A stretch of DNA of 5,012 nucleotides from Micrococcales bacterium (GTDB lineage: Bacteria; Actinomycetota; Actinomycetes; Actinomycetales; Cellulomonadaceae), in contig WRCL01000181.1 of the NCBI GenBank assembly GCA_009783975.1, positions 1-5,012 on the forward strand, read 5' to 3'. Numbering within the stretch: position 1 is the stretch's first letter; the number at the start of each line of letters is the position of its first letter. Under the pieces are notes generated by a model, which saw nothing but the letters and a program-made list of their open reading frames with translations, was not told the origin of the DNA and searched no databases. Below, in pieces: positions 1 to 3,748 of this stretch. A program made the position numbers and the translations under genes.

Positions 1-345
1 AACCAGCACGGTCCCGTCGAGCACCACCGGTTCCAGCTCGCAGATCTCGTCGGCCCCGACGTTCAGGTCCACCGACCACGACTGCGTGGCGTCGAGCAGG
101 TCGGTCGCCTGGAACGCACCACCAACGACCGAGTACAGCACCGTGCCGTGCAACGTCCCGTTCATCGCCTGTTCGGTGTCGAGATCGACGGCCTGCTCCA
201 GGTCGAAGCTCGACGGTGGGTCGAACGGTGTGCCCGGGGTGACTGGCGGCGGCGGCGTGGCCGCACCCGTGCCAGCGCCGGTGCACCCCGCCACACACAG
301 ACCAGCCCCCACCGCACACACCAACCACCAGCGCCACGAACGCAT
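1..345 (-). CDS. Putative secreted lipoprotein, N-terminal part (copy 1; 3' end beyond window)
   Basis: The visible 115 residues are the N-terminus of a lipoprotein. Residues 1-21 (MRSWRWWLVCAVGAGLCVAGC) form a type II signal peptide: R2 and R5, a hydrophobic core, then lipobox VAGC with Cys21 as the expected lipidated residue. An Ala/Thr/Pro-rich linker follows, then the start of what is a beta-propeller-like domain in the paralog. About four in five residues match the lipoprotein ending at 1974 by eye, with one 2-residue indel in the linker. I chose the ATG at 345 because it aligns with the well-supported GTG start of the paralog. In-frame ATGs at 366 and 411 would only add residues before the signal peptide. 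The Shine-Dalgarno is weak (AGGCGG about 8 nt upstream), unlike the paralog. The frame is open to the window edge, so I cannot tell whether the gene is complete. Function is unknown; a cell-envelope location is inferred from the lipobox. Confidence 0.85.
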   Translation of the reverse strand, partial: MRSWRWWLVCAVGAGLCVAGCTGAGTGAATPPPPVTPGTPFDPPSSFDLEQAVDLDTEQAMNGTLHGTVLYSVVGGAFQATDLLDATQSWSVDLNVGADEICELEPVVLDGTVLV

Positions 346-699
346 ACCCGGCCGCCTGTTGACCATCCCCCGGCCGCCGACGGCTTCACTGAGCACCGCA
401 ACACTCTTCATGGTGCTGCCCGATCTGTCCGTGGTTGGTACTGCCTCCTCCGCCTGCCACTCTAGCCCACACAGGGACGATATCTGGCACTCCCGACGAA
501 ACGGGCCCTGCTCCAAGCCGGGACAGACGTGAACGCCTCAAGGGCCCAACGAGACCTCCTGCCGGGCAGCGGGACCAGACACGAGACGCGCGAACAGCTT
601 GCCTCGCCTGGCACAGCCCGTCGATCTCCTGGGGCACTACGAGCGAACCAAGCACCCAAGGTGACGACGGACTGCCAGTCGGACTCGTCGGTGCGGGTG
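346..699. other. Gene-poor spacer upstream of lipoprotein copy 1
   Basis: I see no convincing gene here. Open frames exist on both strands, but their translations are Arg/Pro/Ser-rich with no recognisable motif, as expected for GC-rich shadows. The complement of 441-451 reads GGAGGAGGCAG, identical to the Shine-Dalgarno block of the paralogous lipoprotein, but here it lies about 95 nt from the start codon at 345. No clear promoter is visible for the lipoprotein. Confidence 0.5.
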
Positions 700-998
700 C
701 AGAGCTTGGCCCCACACTGGTCACGGGGGTGACAGCCATAGCCGTCAACACCGGCCAGATGCCGTGCAGCGCACCACCTGCGCGGCCTCGTCGCGGCCGC
801 CGGCGACGCGGGCCAGCGACAAGCCCGACTTCACCTCCGGCGGGAGGGCGTACAGGTGGAGCAGGGCCTGGACGAAAGCCTACGGGTCGAAACGGCCCGG
901 CTTGATCAAGGCGATGACATCATCGGCTGTCCAGGGCGAAGTTCATCGCCAGGTCGGCGACGGCAACGAAGTGCTCTCGCCGACAGCACCGAGGGGCG
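700..998 (-). pseudogene. Eroded copy of the right-edge gene, 3' part (downstream of the TA insertion)
   Basis: This is a decayed paralog of the C-terminal region of the gene ending at 3749. Nucleotide similarity is high and colinear over about 730-950 against 3951-4183, then fades on both sides. The translated remnants can be read in pieces: LAMNFA, WTADDVIALIKPGRFDP, then a TAG stop, AFVQALLHLYALPPEVKSGL, SLARVAGGRDEAAQ, and ALHGIWPVLTAMAVTPVTS. Lesions relative to the intact paralog are an 11-nt deletion near 935-937, a GAG-to-TAG nonsense codon (complement of 880-882), and a 1-nt deletion near 776. The last roughly 60 residues of the paralog are not recognisable. The left boundary is approximate. 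No product is expected. It sits directly upstream, in the minus direction, of lipoprotein copy 1, mirroring the intact gene pair at the right. Confidence 0.85.
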
Positions 999-1020
999 GC
1001 GACGACGTCTGCTCAGCCAT
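943..1020 (-). CDS. Short ORF (25 aa) with a strong ribosome binding site; doubtful gene
   Basis: An ATG (complement of 1018-1020) is preceded by AAGGAGG (complement of 1026-1032) at a 5-nt spacing, one of the best Shine-Dalgarno sequences in the window. It encodes only 25 residues, starting MAEQTSSPPLGAVGE and ending at TGA in the eroded gene. The start lies just inside the left inverted repeat of the toxin-antitoxin element and reads outward across the boundary. A single frame change near 970 would join it to the HFVAVADLAMNF remnant of the pseudogene. It may be the severed start of a gene once carried by the element, a small leader, or chance. I infer no function. Confidence 0.25.
   Translation of the reverse strand: MAEQTSSPPLGAVGESTSLPSPTWR
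992..998. repeat. 7-bp direct repeat, left flank (putative target duplication)
   Basis: AGGGGCG here is repeated at 1865-1871, just outside the two inverted repeats (2 nt away on the left, 3 nt on the right). Confidence 0.5.
1001..1015 (+). repeat. Left inverted repeat of the TA element
   Basis: Sequence gacgacgtctgctca. The reverse complement of 1847-1861 is gacgtcgtctgctca, differing at one position only. The inner 10 bp are perfect. Confidence 0.6.
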
Positions 1021-1072
1021 AGCAACCTCCTTGCCGCGATCGGGTGGACGAGGTCAGTGCAACGATATGCTC

Positions 1073-1101
1073 TTGAAGGCGTACGCCCTACAGGGTATGC
1101 T
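1073..1101 (+). promoter_or_regulatory. Sigma-70-type promoter of the toxin-antitoxin operon
   Basis: A -35 TTGAAG (1073-1078) and a -10 TATGCT (1096-1101) are separated by exactly 17 bp. Transcription would be expected to begin about 7 nt after the -10 box, at or beside position 1108, which is the G of the proposed GTG start. The transcript is therefore predicted to be leaderless, a common arrangement in actinobacteria. A second TATGCT at 1066-1071 has no matching -35 box. Confidence 0.6.
1078..1095. promoter_or_regulatory. Palindromic operator candidate in the promoter spacer
   Basis: Two adjoining palindromes fill the spacer between the -35 and -10 boxes: GGCGTACGCC (1078-1087, perfect) and CCCTACAGGG (1086-1095, arms of 4 bp). 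A dimeric XRE antitoxin bound here would block polymerase, giving the autorepression known for this class of toxin-antitoxin operon. Operator function is inferred from position and symmetry. Confidence 0.45.
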
Positions 1102-1107
1102 GGGACG

Positions 1108-1512
1108 GTGGAACTTCGTCGGTCGCGGCAGTTCAAGGCCTGGGTCGATGCGCTGGTGGCACAGGCCAGGGCCGGCGACGCGTCTGCGCTGCGCATGGCG
1201 CGGTACGCCTACGACGAGCTCGACTATCTGCGCCAGCTGACGGCACCGCCCACTGAGGACACCGCAACCCTCAAACGGGTGCGCCAAGCCAAGCGTTACC
1301 CGGTGTGGCGGTTGTCGCACCCTTTCGACGAGCAGATGGCACTGCGCATCGTCTGCTGGTTCGACGACGAGTCCGGTGTTGTCGTCGTCGCACTGTTCGC
1401 GAACGACAAGGCCACGATGGGAGATGTGTTCTATGACACCGCCGGCAGCAGAGCAGACCAGGCGATCGACCAGTGGAAACGCGAGAACGGAGGTGCCGAC
1501 GATGGCCGCTGA
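1108..1512 (+). CDS. RelE/HigB-like toxin of a type II toxin-antitoxin system
   Basis: This 134-residue protein is the first gene of a two-gene operon. Its C-terminal half has the look of the RelE/ParE/HigB fold. A basic stretch KRVRQAKRYPVWRLSH (57-71) leads into beta strands LRIVCWFDDESGVVVVALFANDKA (79-102), then a Tyr and a final helix (SRADQAIDQWKRE). Known members are mRNA endoribonucleases or gyrase poisons; HigB-type toxins cut mRNA on the ribosome. Which activity applies here is not readable from the sequence. An N-terminal helical region of about 45 residues makes it longer than usual for the family (roughly 90-110). I start it at the GTG at 1108 because a good promoter ends 6 nt before it. 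The same frame is open further upstream, but that would run through the promoter. There is no conventional Shine-Dalgarno. The toxin-first order and the overlap with the XRE gene support the call more than the weak motif match does. Confidence 0.72.
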   Translation: MELRRSRQFKAWVDALVAQARAGDASALRMARYAYDELDYLRQLTAPPTEDTATLKRVRQAKRYPVWRLSHPFDEQMALRIVCWFDDESGVVVVALFANDKATMGDVFYDTAGSRADQAIDQWKRENGGADDGR

Positions 1513-1849
1513 GCATGACGGCTTCGCCCCGGCTGACGATGTGTTCGCCGCGCTGGAGTCCATCACGGGCCTCAACGACGACAAGGACGAGCGCGACGCC
1601 GCCCGCGAACAGATGGAACGCGAGTACCGCATCGGTCTTGCCACCATCCGGCAGGTCGCAGCGCTCACCCAGGCTGAAGTAGCCCAGAAGCTGGGCATCC
1701 GGCAGACCAGCGTGTCCCGCCTCGAAGCACGCCCCGACATGCTGCTGTCCACGCTCAAGGCGTACTTCGACGCCGTCGGCGCCGAAGCGACCATCACCAT
1801 CCGGGTCGGCGAGGTCAAACACCGCGCCTCACTGGCAGAGCTTCTGTGA
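1502..1849 (+). CDS. XRE-family antitoxin (HigA-like)
   Basis: This 115-residue DNA-binding protein is the presumed antitoxin and autorepressor for the toxin before it. An acidic N-terminal region (residues 1-42, with DDKDERDAAREQMERE) probably contacts the toxin. The central Cro/C1-type helix-turn-helix is clear: TQAEVAQKLGIRQTSVSRLEARPD (about 56-79), with the recognition helix at IRQTSVSRLE. The tail LLSTLKAYFDAVGAEATITIRV (81-102) is typical of XRE antitoxins of HigBA-like systems. The ATG at 1502 is preceded by GGAGG (1489-1493) at 8-nt spacing. Its first 11 nt overlap the end of the toxin gene, pointing to translational coupling. The stop codon lies in the right inverted repeat of the putative element. 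A stand-alone XRE regulator is the alternative, but the overlap makes that less likely. Confidence 0.85.
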   Translation: MAAEHDGFAPADDVFAALESITGLNDDKDERDAAREQMEREYRIGLATIRQVAALTQAEVAQKLGIRQTSVSRLEARPDMLLSTLKAYFDAVGAEATITIRVGEVKHRASLAELL

Positions 1850-1861
1850 GCAGACGACGTC
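1847..1861 (-). repeat. Right inverted repeat of the TA element
   Basis: Sequence tgagcagacgacgtc on the plus strand pairs with 1001-1015 in inverted orientation. Its first three bases are the TGA stop codon of the antitoxin, so the coding region ends exactly in the repeat. Confidence 0.6.
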
Positions 1862-1886
1862 CGCAGGGGCGAGATCCTCGCTGCGG
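1861..1886 (+). terminator. Terminator-like hairpin after the antitoxin
   Basis: CCGCAG and CTGCGG form a 6-bp outer stem around a second 4-bp stem, CGAG and CTCG, with a 3-nt loop and a GGG bulge. No U-tract follows, so intrinsic termination is only possible. It sits in the convergent gap between the antitoxin and the lipoprotein and could act on either strand. It overlaps the right edge of the putative element. Confidence 0.35.
1865..1871. repeat. 7-bp direct repeat, right flank (putative target duplication)
   Basis: AGGGGCG matches 992-998. The base before the repeat and the base after it both differ between the two sides, so the duplication is exactly 7 bp. Confidence 0.5.
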
Positions 1887-1957
1887 TGTCACCTGTCCCC
1901 TGACCGCGAGTTCAGCGTCCAACTGAGCTGTCTGCACTGGGCACACGACGATCGACC
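1872..1957 (-). pseudogene. Eroded copy of the right-edge gene, upstream part (other side of the TA insertion)
   Basis: Read on the minus strand this encodes GRSSCAQCRQLSWTLNSRSGDR, a TGA stop (complement of 1889-1891), then HRSED. The intact paralog has TRRSCVCGTDHWSLKSDNRTPG at the corresponding place. Shared landmarks are R-x-S-C, a second Cys, W-x-L-x-S and a later D-[IL]-A. When the toxin-antitoxin segment is removed, this frame runs on as LAPRCCRREHFVAVADLAMNF into the 700-998 remnant, against ARDIAAAHGPFGRATFAYLAMNF in the paralog, with only a 4-codon length difference. The similarity is weaker than in the left remnant and depends partly on this positional fit. Matching stops about 15 nt before the lipoprotein stop codon, which would place the tandem-duplication junction there. 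Confidence 0.5.
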
Positions 1958-1973
1958 AGATCATCAGGACCGG

Positions 1974-3299
1974 TCAGTGCGATGCCGGGACCCACACGTG
2001 GCGATCCGGTCCGATTCCCCCGACTGCGCCGTACTCGTTCACCATGATCGGTCGCAGCCGCGAAGAGGATACCGGGGTCCCGCGCTCATACTCCTCGGAC
2101 GCATCAGGCTGCCCGATATAACTCAGCCCGGTGCTGGGGTTGACGACCTTGCCGGTCTCCATGCTGTACACGGTACCCCCTTTCCCGTACAGGTAGCCGT
2201 GGTACTGGGCTGTCCCGTGTATTGTCTCGCCAGTGCTCGGGTCGAGTGTCCAGAGCACCTTGCCCGAGGCGCGGTCCACCCCGTCGAAACCGTCTTCGAA
2301 CCGTTTCCCGCACAGAATCACCGCCTGTCCCGGCTCTTCTATGCAGTACCTGTCGTACCGGACGTCGTGCGCCCCCGGGACAAAAGGCTCCGTGGTACCG
2401 TCCACGAAAGAATAACGCAGGTAACTGCGGGGGGCGTCAGCGTCACCGTCGAGCCGGATCACAGCATATGACTCGTCTCCGCCGGGATCGGGATAACCTT
2501 GGTTCGCGCGCAACGATGGGTCCAGCTGTTCATGGGTCTGCCCTGTGCGCAGGTCCAGGACAACCAGGTTCCCAAAGTACGTCCGGTAGGGACCAGAGCC
2601 GTAGCCATGCTCAGTCGTGGAAAAGGCGTAGTCGCCCGTCGTGGGTCCCAGGACCGGCGTGTCGGTCTGCCACCGGACCCCAGCGCCATCGACGAGCAAG
2701 GTCGCGAAGTTGTAGTCGTACAGACTGTAGACGCCGATCAGCACACCGTCGGACCGGACTGTCACGTCCAAGTCGAACCACAGATCCACGGGGGGAACTG
2801 GCGAGTAGTCATATGCCCTGTTGTAGCGCGCGGGGACCGTATGCTCCCAGGCCACGGTGTGGGTGTTGGTGTCGATACCGGTGAAGGTGATCAGGTAGTC
2901 ACCAGCGTCGCGGTCTTCTTCGGCCGGGTCGTCGGCCGCGACAATATGGCCAGTGCCGACCAGCACCGTCCCGTCGAGCACCACTGGCTCCAGCTCACAG
3001 AATTCGTCTTGCCCGACGGGCAAGTCCACCGACCACGACCGCGCGGGGTCGAGCAGGTCGGTCGCCTGCAACACACCGCCAAAGACCGAGTACAGCACGG
3101 TGCCGTGCAACGTCCCATACATCGCCTGATCCAGGTCGAGATCCACAGCCTGCTCCAGGTCGAAACTCGACGGTGGGTCAAACGGTGTGCCCGGGGTGAC
3201 TGGCGCCGTGGTGTCCGCACCCGCGCCCGTCCCGGTGCACCCCGCCACGCACAGCCCCGCCCACACCGCACACACCAACCACCAGCGCCACGAACGCAC
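1974..3299 (-). CDS. Putative beta-propeller (PQQ-repeat-like) lipoprotein, copy 2
   Basis: A complete 441-residue lipoprotein. Residues 1-21 (VRSWRWWLVCAVWAGLCVAGC, V1 read as Met) form a type II signal peptide with lipobox VAGC and Cys21 for lipidation. A Thr/Ala/Pro linker runs to about 45. The rest consists of recurring beta-strand blocks of the PQQ/WD-like propeller type: GTVLYSVFGGVLQATDLLD, GVLIGVYSLYD, NLVVLDLRTGQ, VDRASGKVLWTLD (about 342-354) and GGTVYSMETGKVV. The last two carry the A-x-[TS]-G-K-x-x-W signature of PQQ-type repeats. It should sit on the outer face of the membrane and may bind a ligand or partner; its role is unknown. I start at the GTG at 3299, not the longer frame to 3464, because GGGAGGAGG lies 6 nt upstream and the signal peptide begins there. 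BamB has the same fold, but a BAM role is not expected in an actinobacterium. The N-terminus is duplicated at the left edge of the window. Confidence 0.85.
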   Translation of the reverse strand: MRSWRWWLVCAVWAGLCVAGCTGTGAGADTTAPVTPGTPFDPPSSFDLEQAVDLDLDQAMYGTLHGTVLYSVFGGVLQATDLLDPARSWSVDLPVGQDEFCELEPVVLDGTVLVGTGHIVAADDPAEEDRDAGDYLITFTGIDTNTHTVAWEHTVPARYNRAYDYSPVPPVDLWFDLDVTVRSDGVLIGVYSLYDYNFATLLVDGAGVRWQTDTPVLGPTTGDYAFSTTEHGYGSGPYRTYFGNLVVLDLRTGQTHEQLDPSLRANQGYPDPGGDESYAVIRLDGDADAPRSYLRYSFVDGTTEPFVPGAHDVRYDRYCIEEPGQAVILCGKRFEDGFDGVDRASGKVLWTLDPSTGETIHGTAQYHGYLYGKGGTVYSMETGKVVNPSTGLSYIGQPDASEEYERGTPVSSSRLRPIMVNEYGAVGGIGPDRHVWVPASH

Positions 3300-3305
3300 G
3301 ACCTG

Positions 3306-3314
3306 CCTCCTCCC
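3306..3314 (-). promoter_or_regulatory. Ribosome binding site deciding the GTG start of lipoprotein copy 2
   Basis: GGGAGGAGG on the minus strand, 6 nt before the GTG at 3299. It is much stronger than any site before the other in-frame starts and fixes the N-terminus at the signal peptide. Confidence 0.8.
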
Positions 3315-3330
3315 GCGCGGTTGTCCGCGC
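3315..3330 (-). promoter_or_regulatory. Hairpin abutting the lipoprotein ribosome binding site
   Basis: On the minus strand GCGCGG-ACAA-CCGCGC forms a perfect 6-bp all-GC stem with a 4-nt loop, directly adjacent to the GGGAGGAGG site. In an mRNA it could affect ribosome access or protect the 5' end. It could equally be chance in GC-rich DNA. Confidence 0.4.
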
Positions 3331-3346
3331 TTGGTACATGAGTCTT

Positions 3347-3361
3347 GCACGGCTGCCGTGC
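3347..3361. promoter_or_regulatory. Second inverted repeat upstream of lipoprotein copy 2
   Basis: GCACGG-CTG-CCGTGC is a perfect 6-bp inverted repeat with a 3-nt centre, 16 bp from the first hairpin. It may be an RNA hairpin or a protein-binding palindrome. No T-tract is present. Confidence 0.35.
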
Positions 3362-3481
3362 TCGCTGGCAACTCTCCAGCAGCCCTGCCCAAACGGCGGG
3401 CGACGGGCTCGCAGCGACTACATCGCCCGAGCCGCCCCAACCCATGCCGTTGTCGCCGACCCAAGCCGTCGACGCCTTAGG

Positions 3482-3512
3482 TTGGCAACTGAAGGCTTGG
3501 GGTGGCCAACTG
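3482..3512. repeat. Near-identical 10-mers spaced two helical turns apart
   Basis: TTGGCAACTG (3482-3491) and TGGCCAACTG (3503-3512) start 21 bp apart. The same stretch also forms the inverted pair GTTGGC/GCCAAC (3481-3486 and 3505-3510). A related GCTGGCAACT occurs near 3364. This could be a regulator site, but no regulator is identified. Confidence 0.3.
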
Positions 3513-3581
3513 CACAGACCCGTACCCGGTCCCCGGGAACGCCCCTGCCAACGACGCCCTCATCGCCGCAGCGGGTGATAC

Positions 3582-3728
3582 CTACGATATGGCGGAAGCC
3601 GCGACAGCACCGTCGATGTGGGCGGCGACCTCGTCGTCACCGAACCCGCGCGCAGCCAGGAAGGCGGAGGGCGGAGGGCGGAGGCACGGCCTGACGAACC
3701 AGCCTTTGTGCGCCATGGTGGTGCACAT
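3582..3728 (-). CDS. Hypothetical 48-aa ORF downstream of the large gene; doubtful
   Basis: The ORF starts with ATG 20 nt after the stop codon of the large gene, in the same direction, with only a weak AAGG before the start. The first half is Arg/Pro-rich and includes the 7-bp tandem repeat. The second half, FLAARGFGDDEVAAHIDGAVAASAIS, looks protein-like: helical, with mixed acidic and hydrophobic residues. It could be a small gene, the remnant of a lost C-terminus, or chance. I recognise no family. Confidence 0.25.
   Translation of the reverse strand: MCTTMAHKGWFVRPCLRPPPSAFLAARGFGDDEVAAHIDGAVAASAIS
3663..3683. repeat. Three tandem copies of a 7-bp unit (GGCGGAG)
   Basis: GGCGGAG is repeated three times head to tail with no mismatches, partly extended on the left by AA before the first copy. 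It lies inside the doubtful 48-aa ORF, where gain or loss of one unit would shift the frame. Confidence 0.7.
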
Positions 3729-3748
3729 TTGCCTTGGCGGCACGTGGG

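Larger units (their letters stand above)
999..1864 (+). mobile_element. Candidate non-autonomous mobile element carrying a toxin-antitoxin operon
   Basis: The segment is bounded by inverted repeats (1001-1015 and 1847-1861, 14 of 15 positions match) and flanked by the direct repeat AGGGGCG (992-998 and 1865-1871), which looks like a 7-bp target duplication. It contains only the toxin and antitoxin genes, their promoter and a short outward ORF; no transposase or recombinase is present. The flanks on both sides match neighbouring parts of the same paralogous gene. Removing the segment plus one repeat copy leaves a reading register that is continuous across the junction. If real, it would need a transposase supplied in trans. 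The exact ends are uncertain by 2-3 nt, because 2 nt on the left and 3 nt on the right separate the inverted and direct repeats. I do not recognise the repeats as those of a named transposon family. Confidence 0.55.
3300..3748. other. Gene-poor spacer between the large gene and lipoprotein copy 2
   Basis: This 449-bp stretch holds no convincing gene. It contains two hairpins next to the lipoprotein start, a pair of near-identical 10-mers at 3482-3491 and 3503-3512, a 7-bp tandem repeat and one doubtful 48-residue ORF. I see no clear -35/-10 pair for the lipoprotein. Open frames across it translate to low-complexity Arg/Pro/Ala sequence. Confidence 0.5.

Noticed and set aside
1054..1818. Minus-strand open frame (254 codons) across the toxin and antitoxin
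   Set aside because: It is a Ser/Arg/Ala-rich shadow of two well-supported plus-strand genes with a promoter and RBS.
1974..3299. Annotation as BamB outer-membrane assembly lipoprotein
   Set aside because: The fold type may be shared, but the organism looks like a Gram-positive actinobacterium without a BAM complex, and the repeats are only loosely PQQ-like.
2499..3341. Plus-strand open frame (280 codons) opposite the lipoprotein
   Set aside because: The minus frame has a signal peptide, lipobox, strong RBS and propeller repeats; the plus translation has none of these.
3300..3464. N-terminal extension of lipoprotein copy 2 by 55 residues
   Set aside because: The extra residues are Arg/Gly-rich and would bury the signal peptide. 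The GGGAGGAGG site and the paralog both place the start at 3299.
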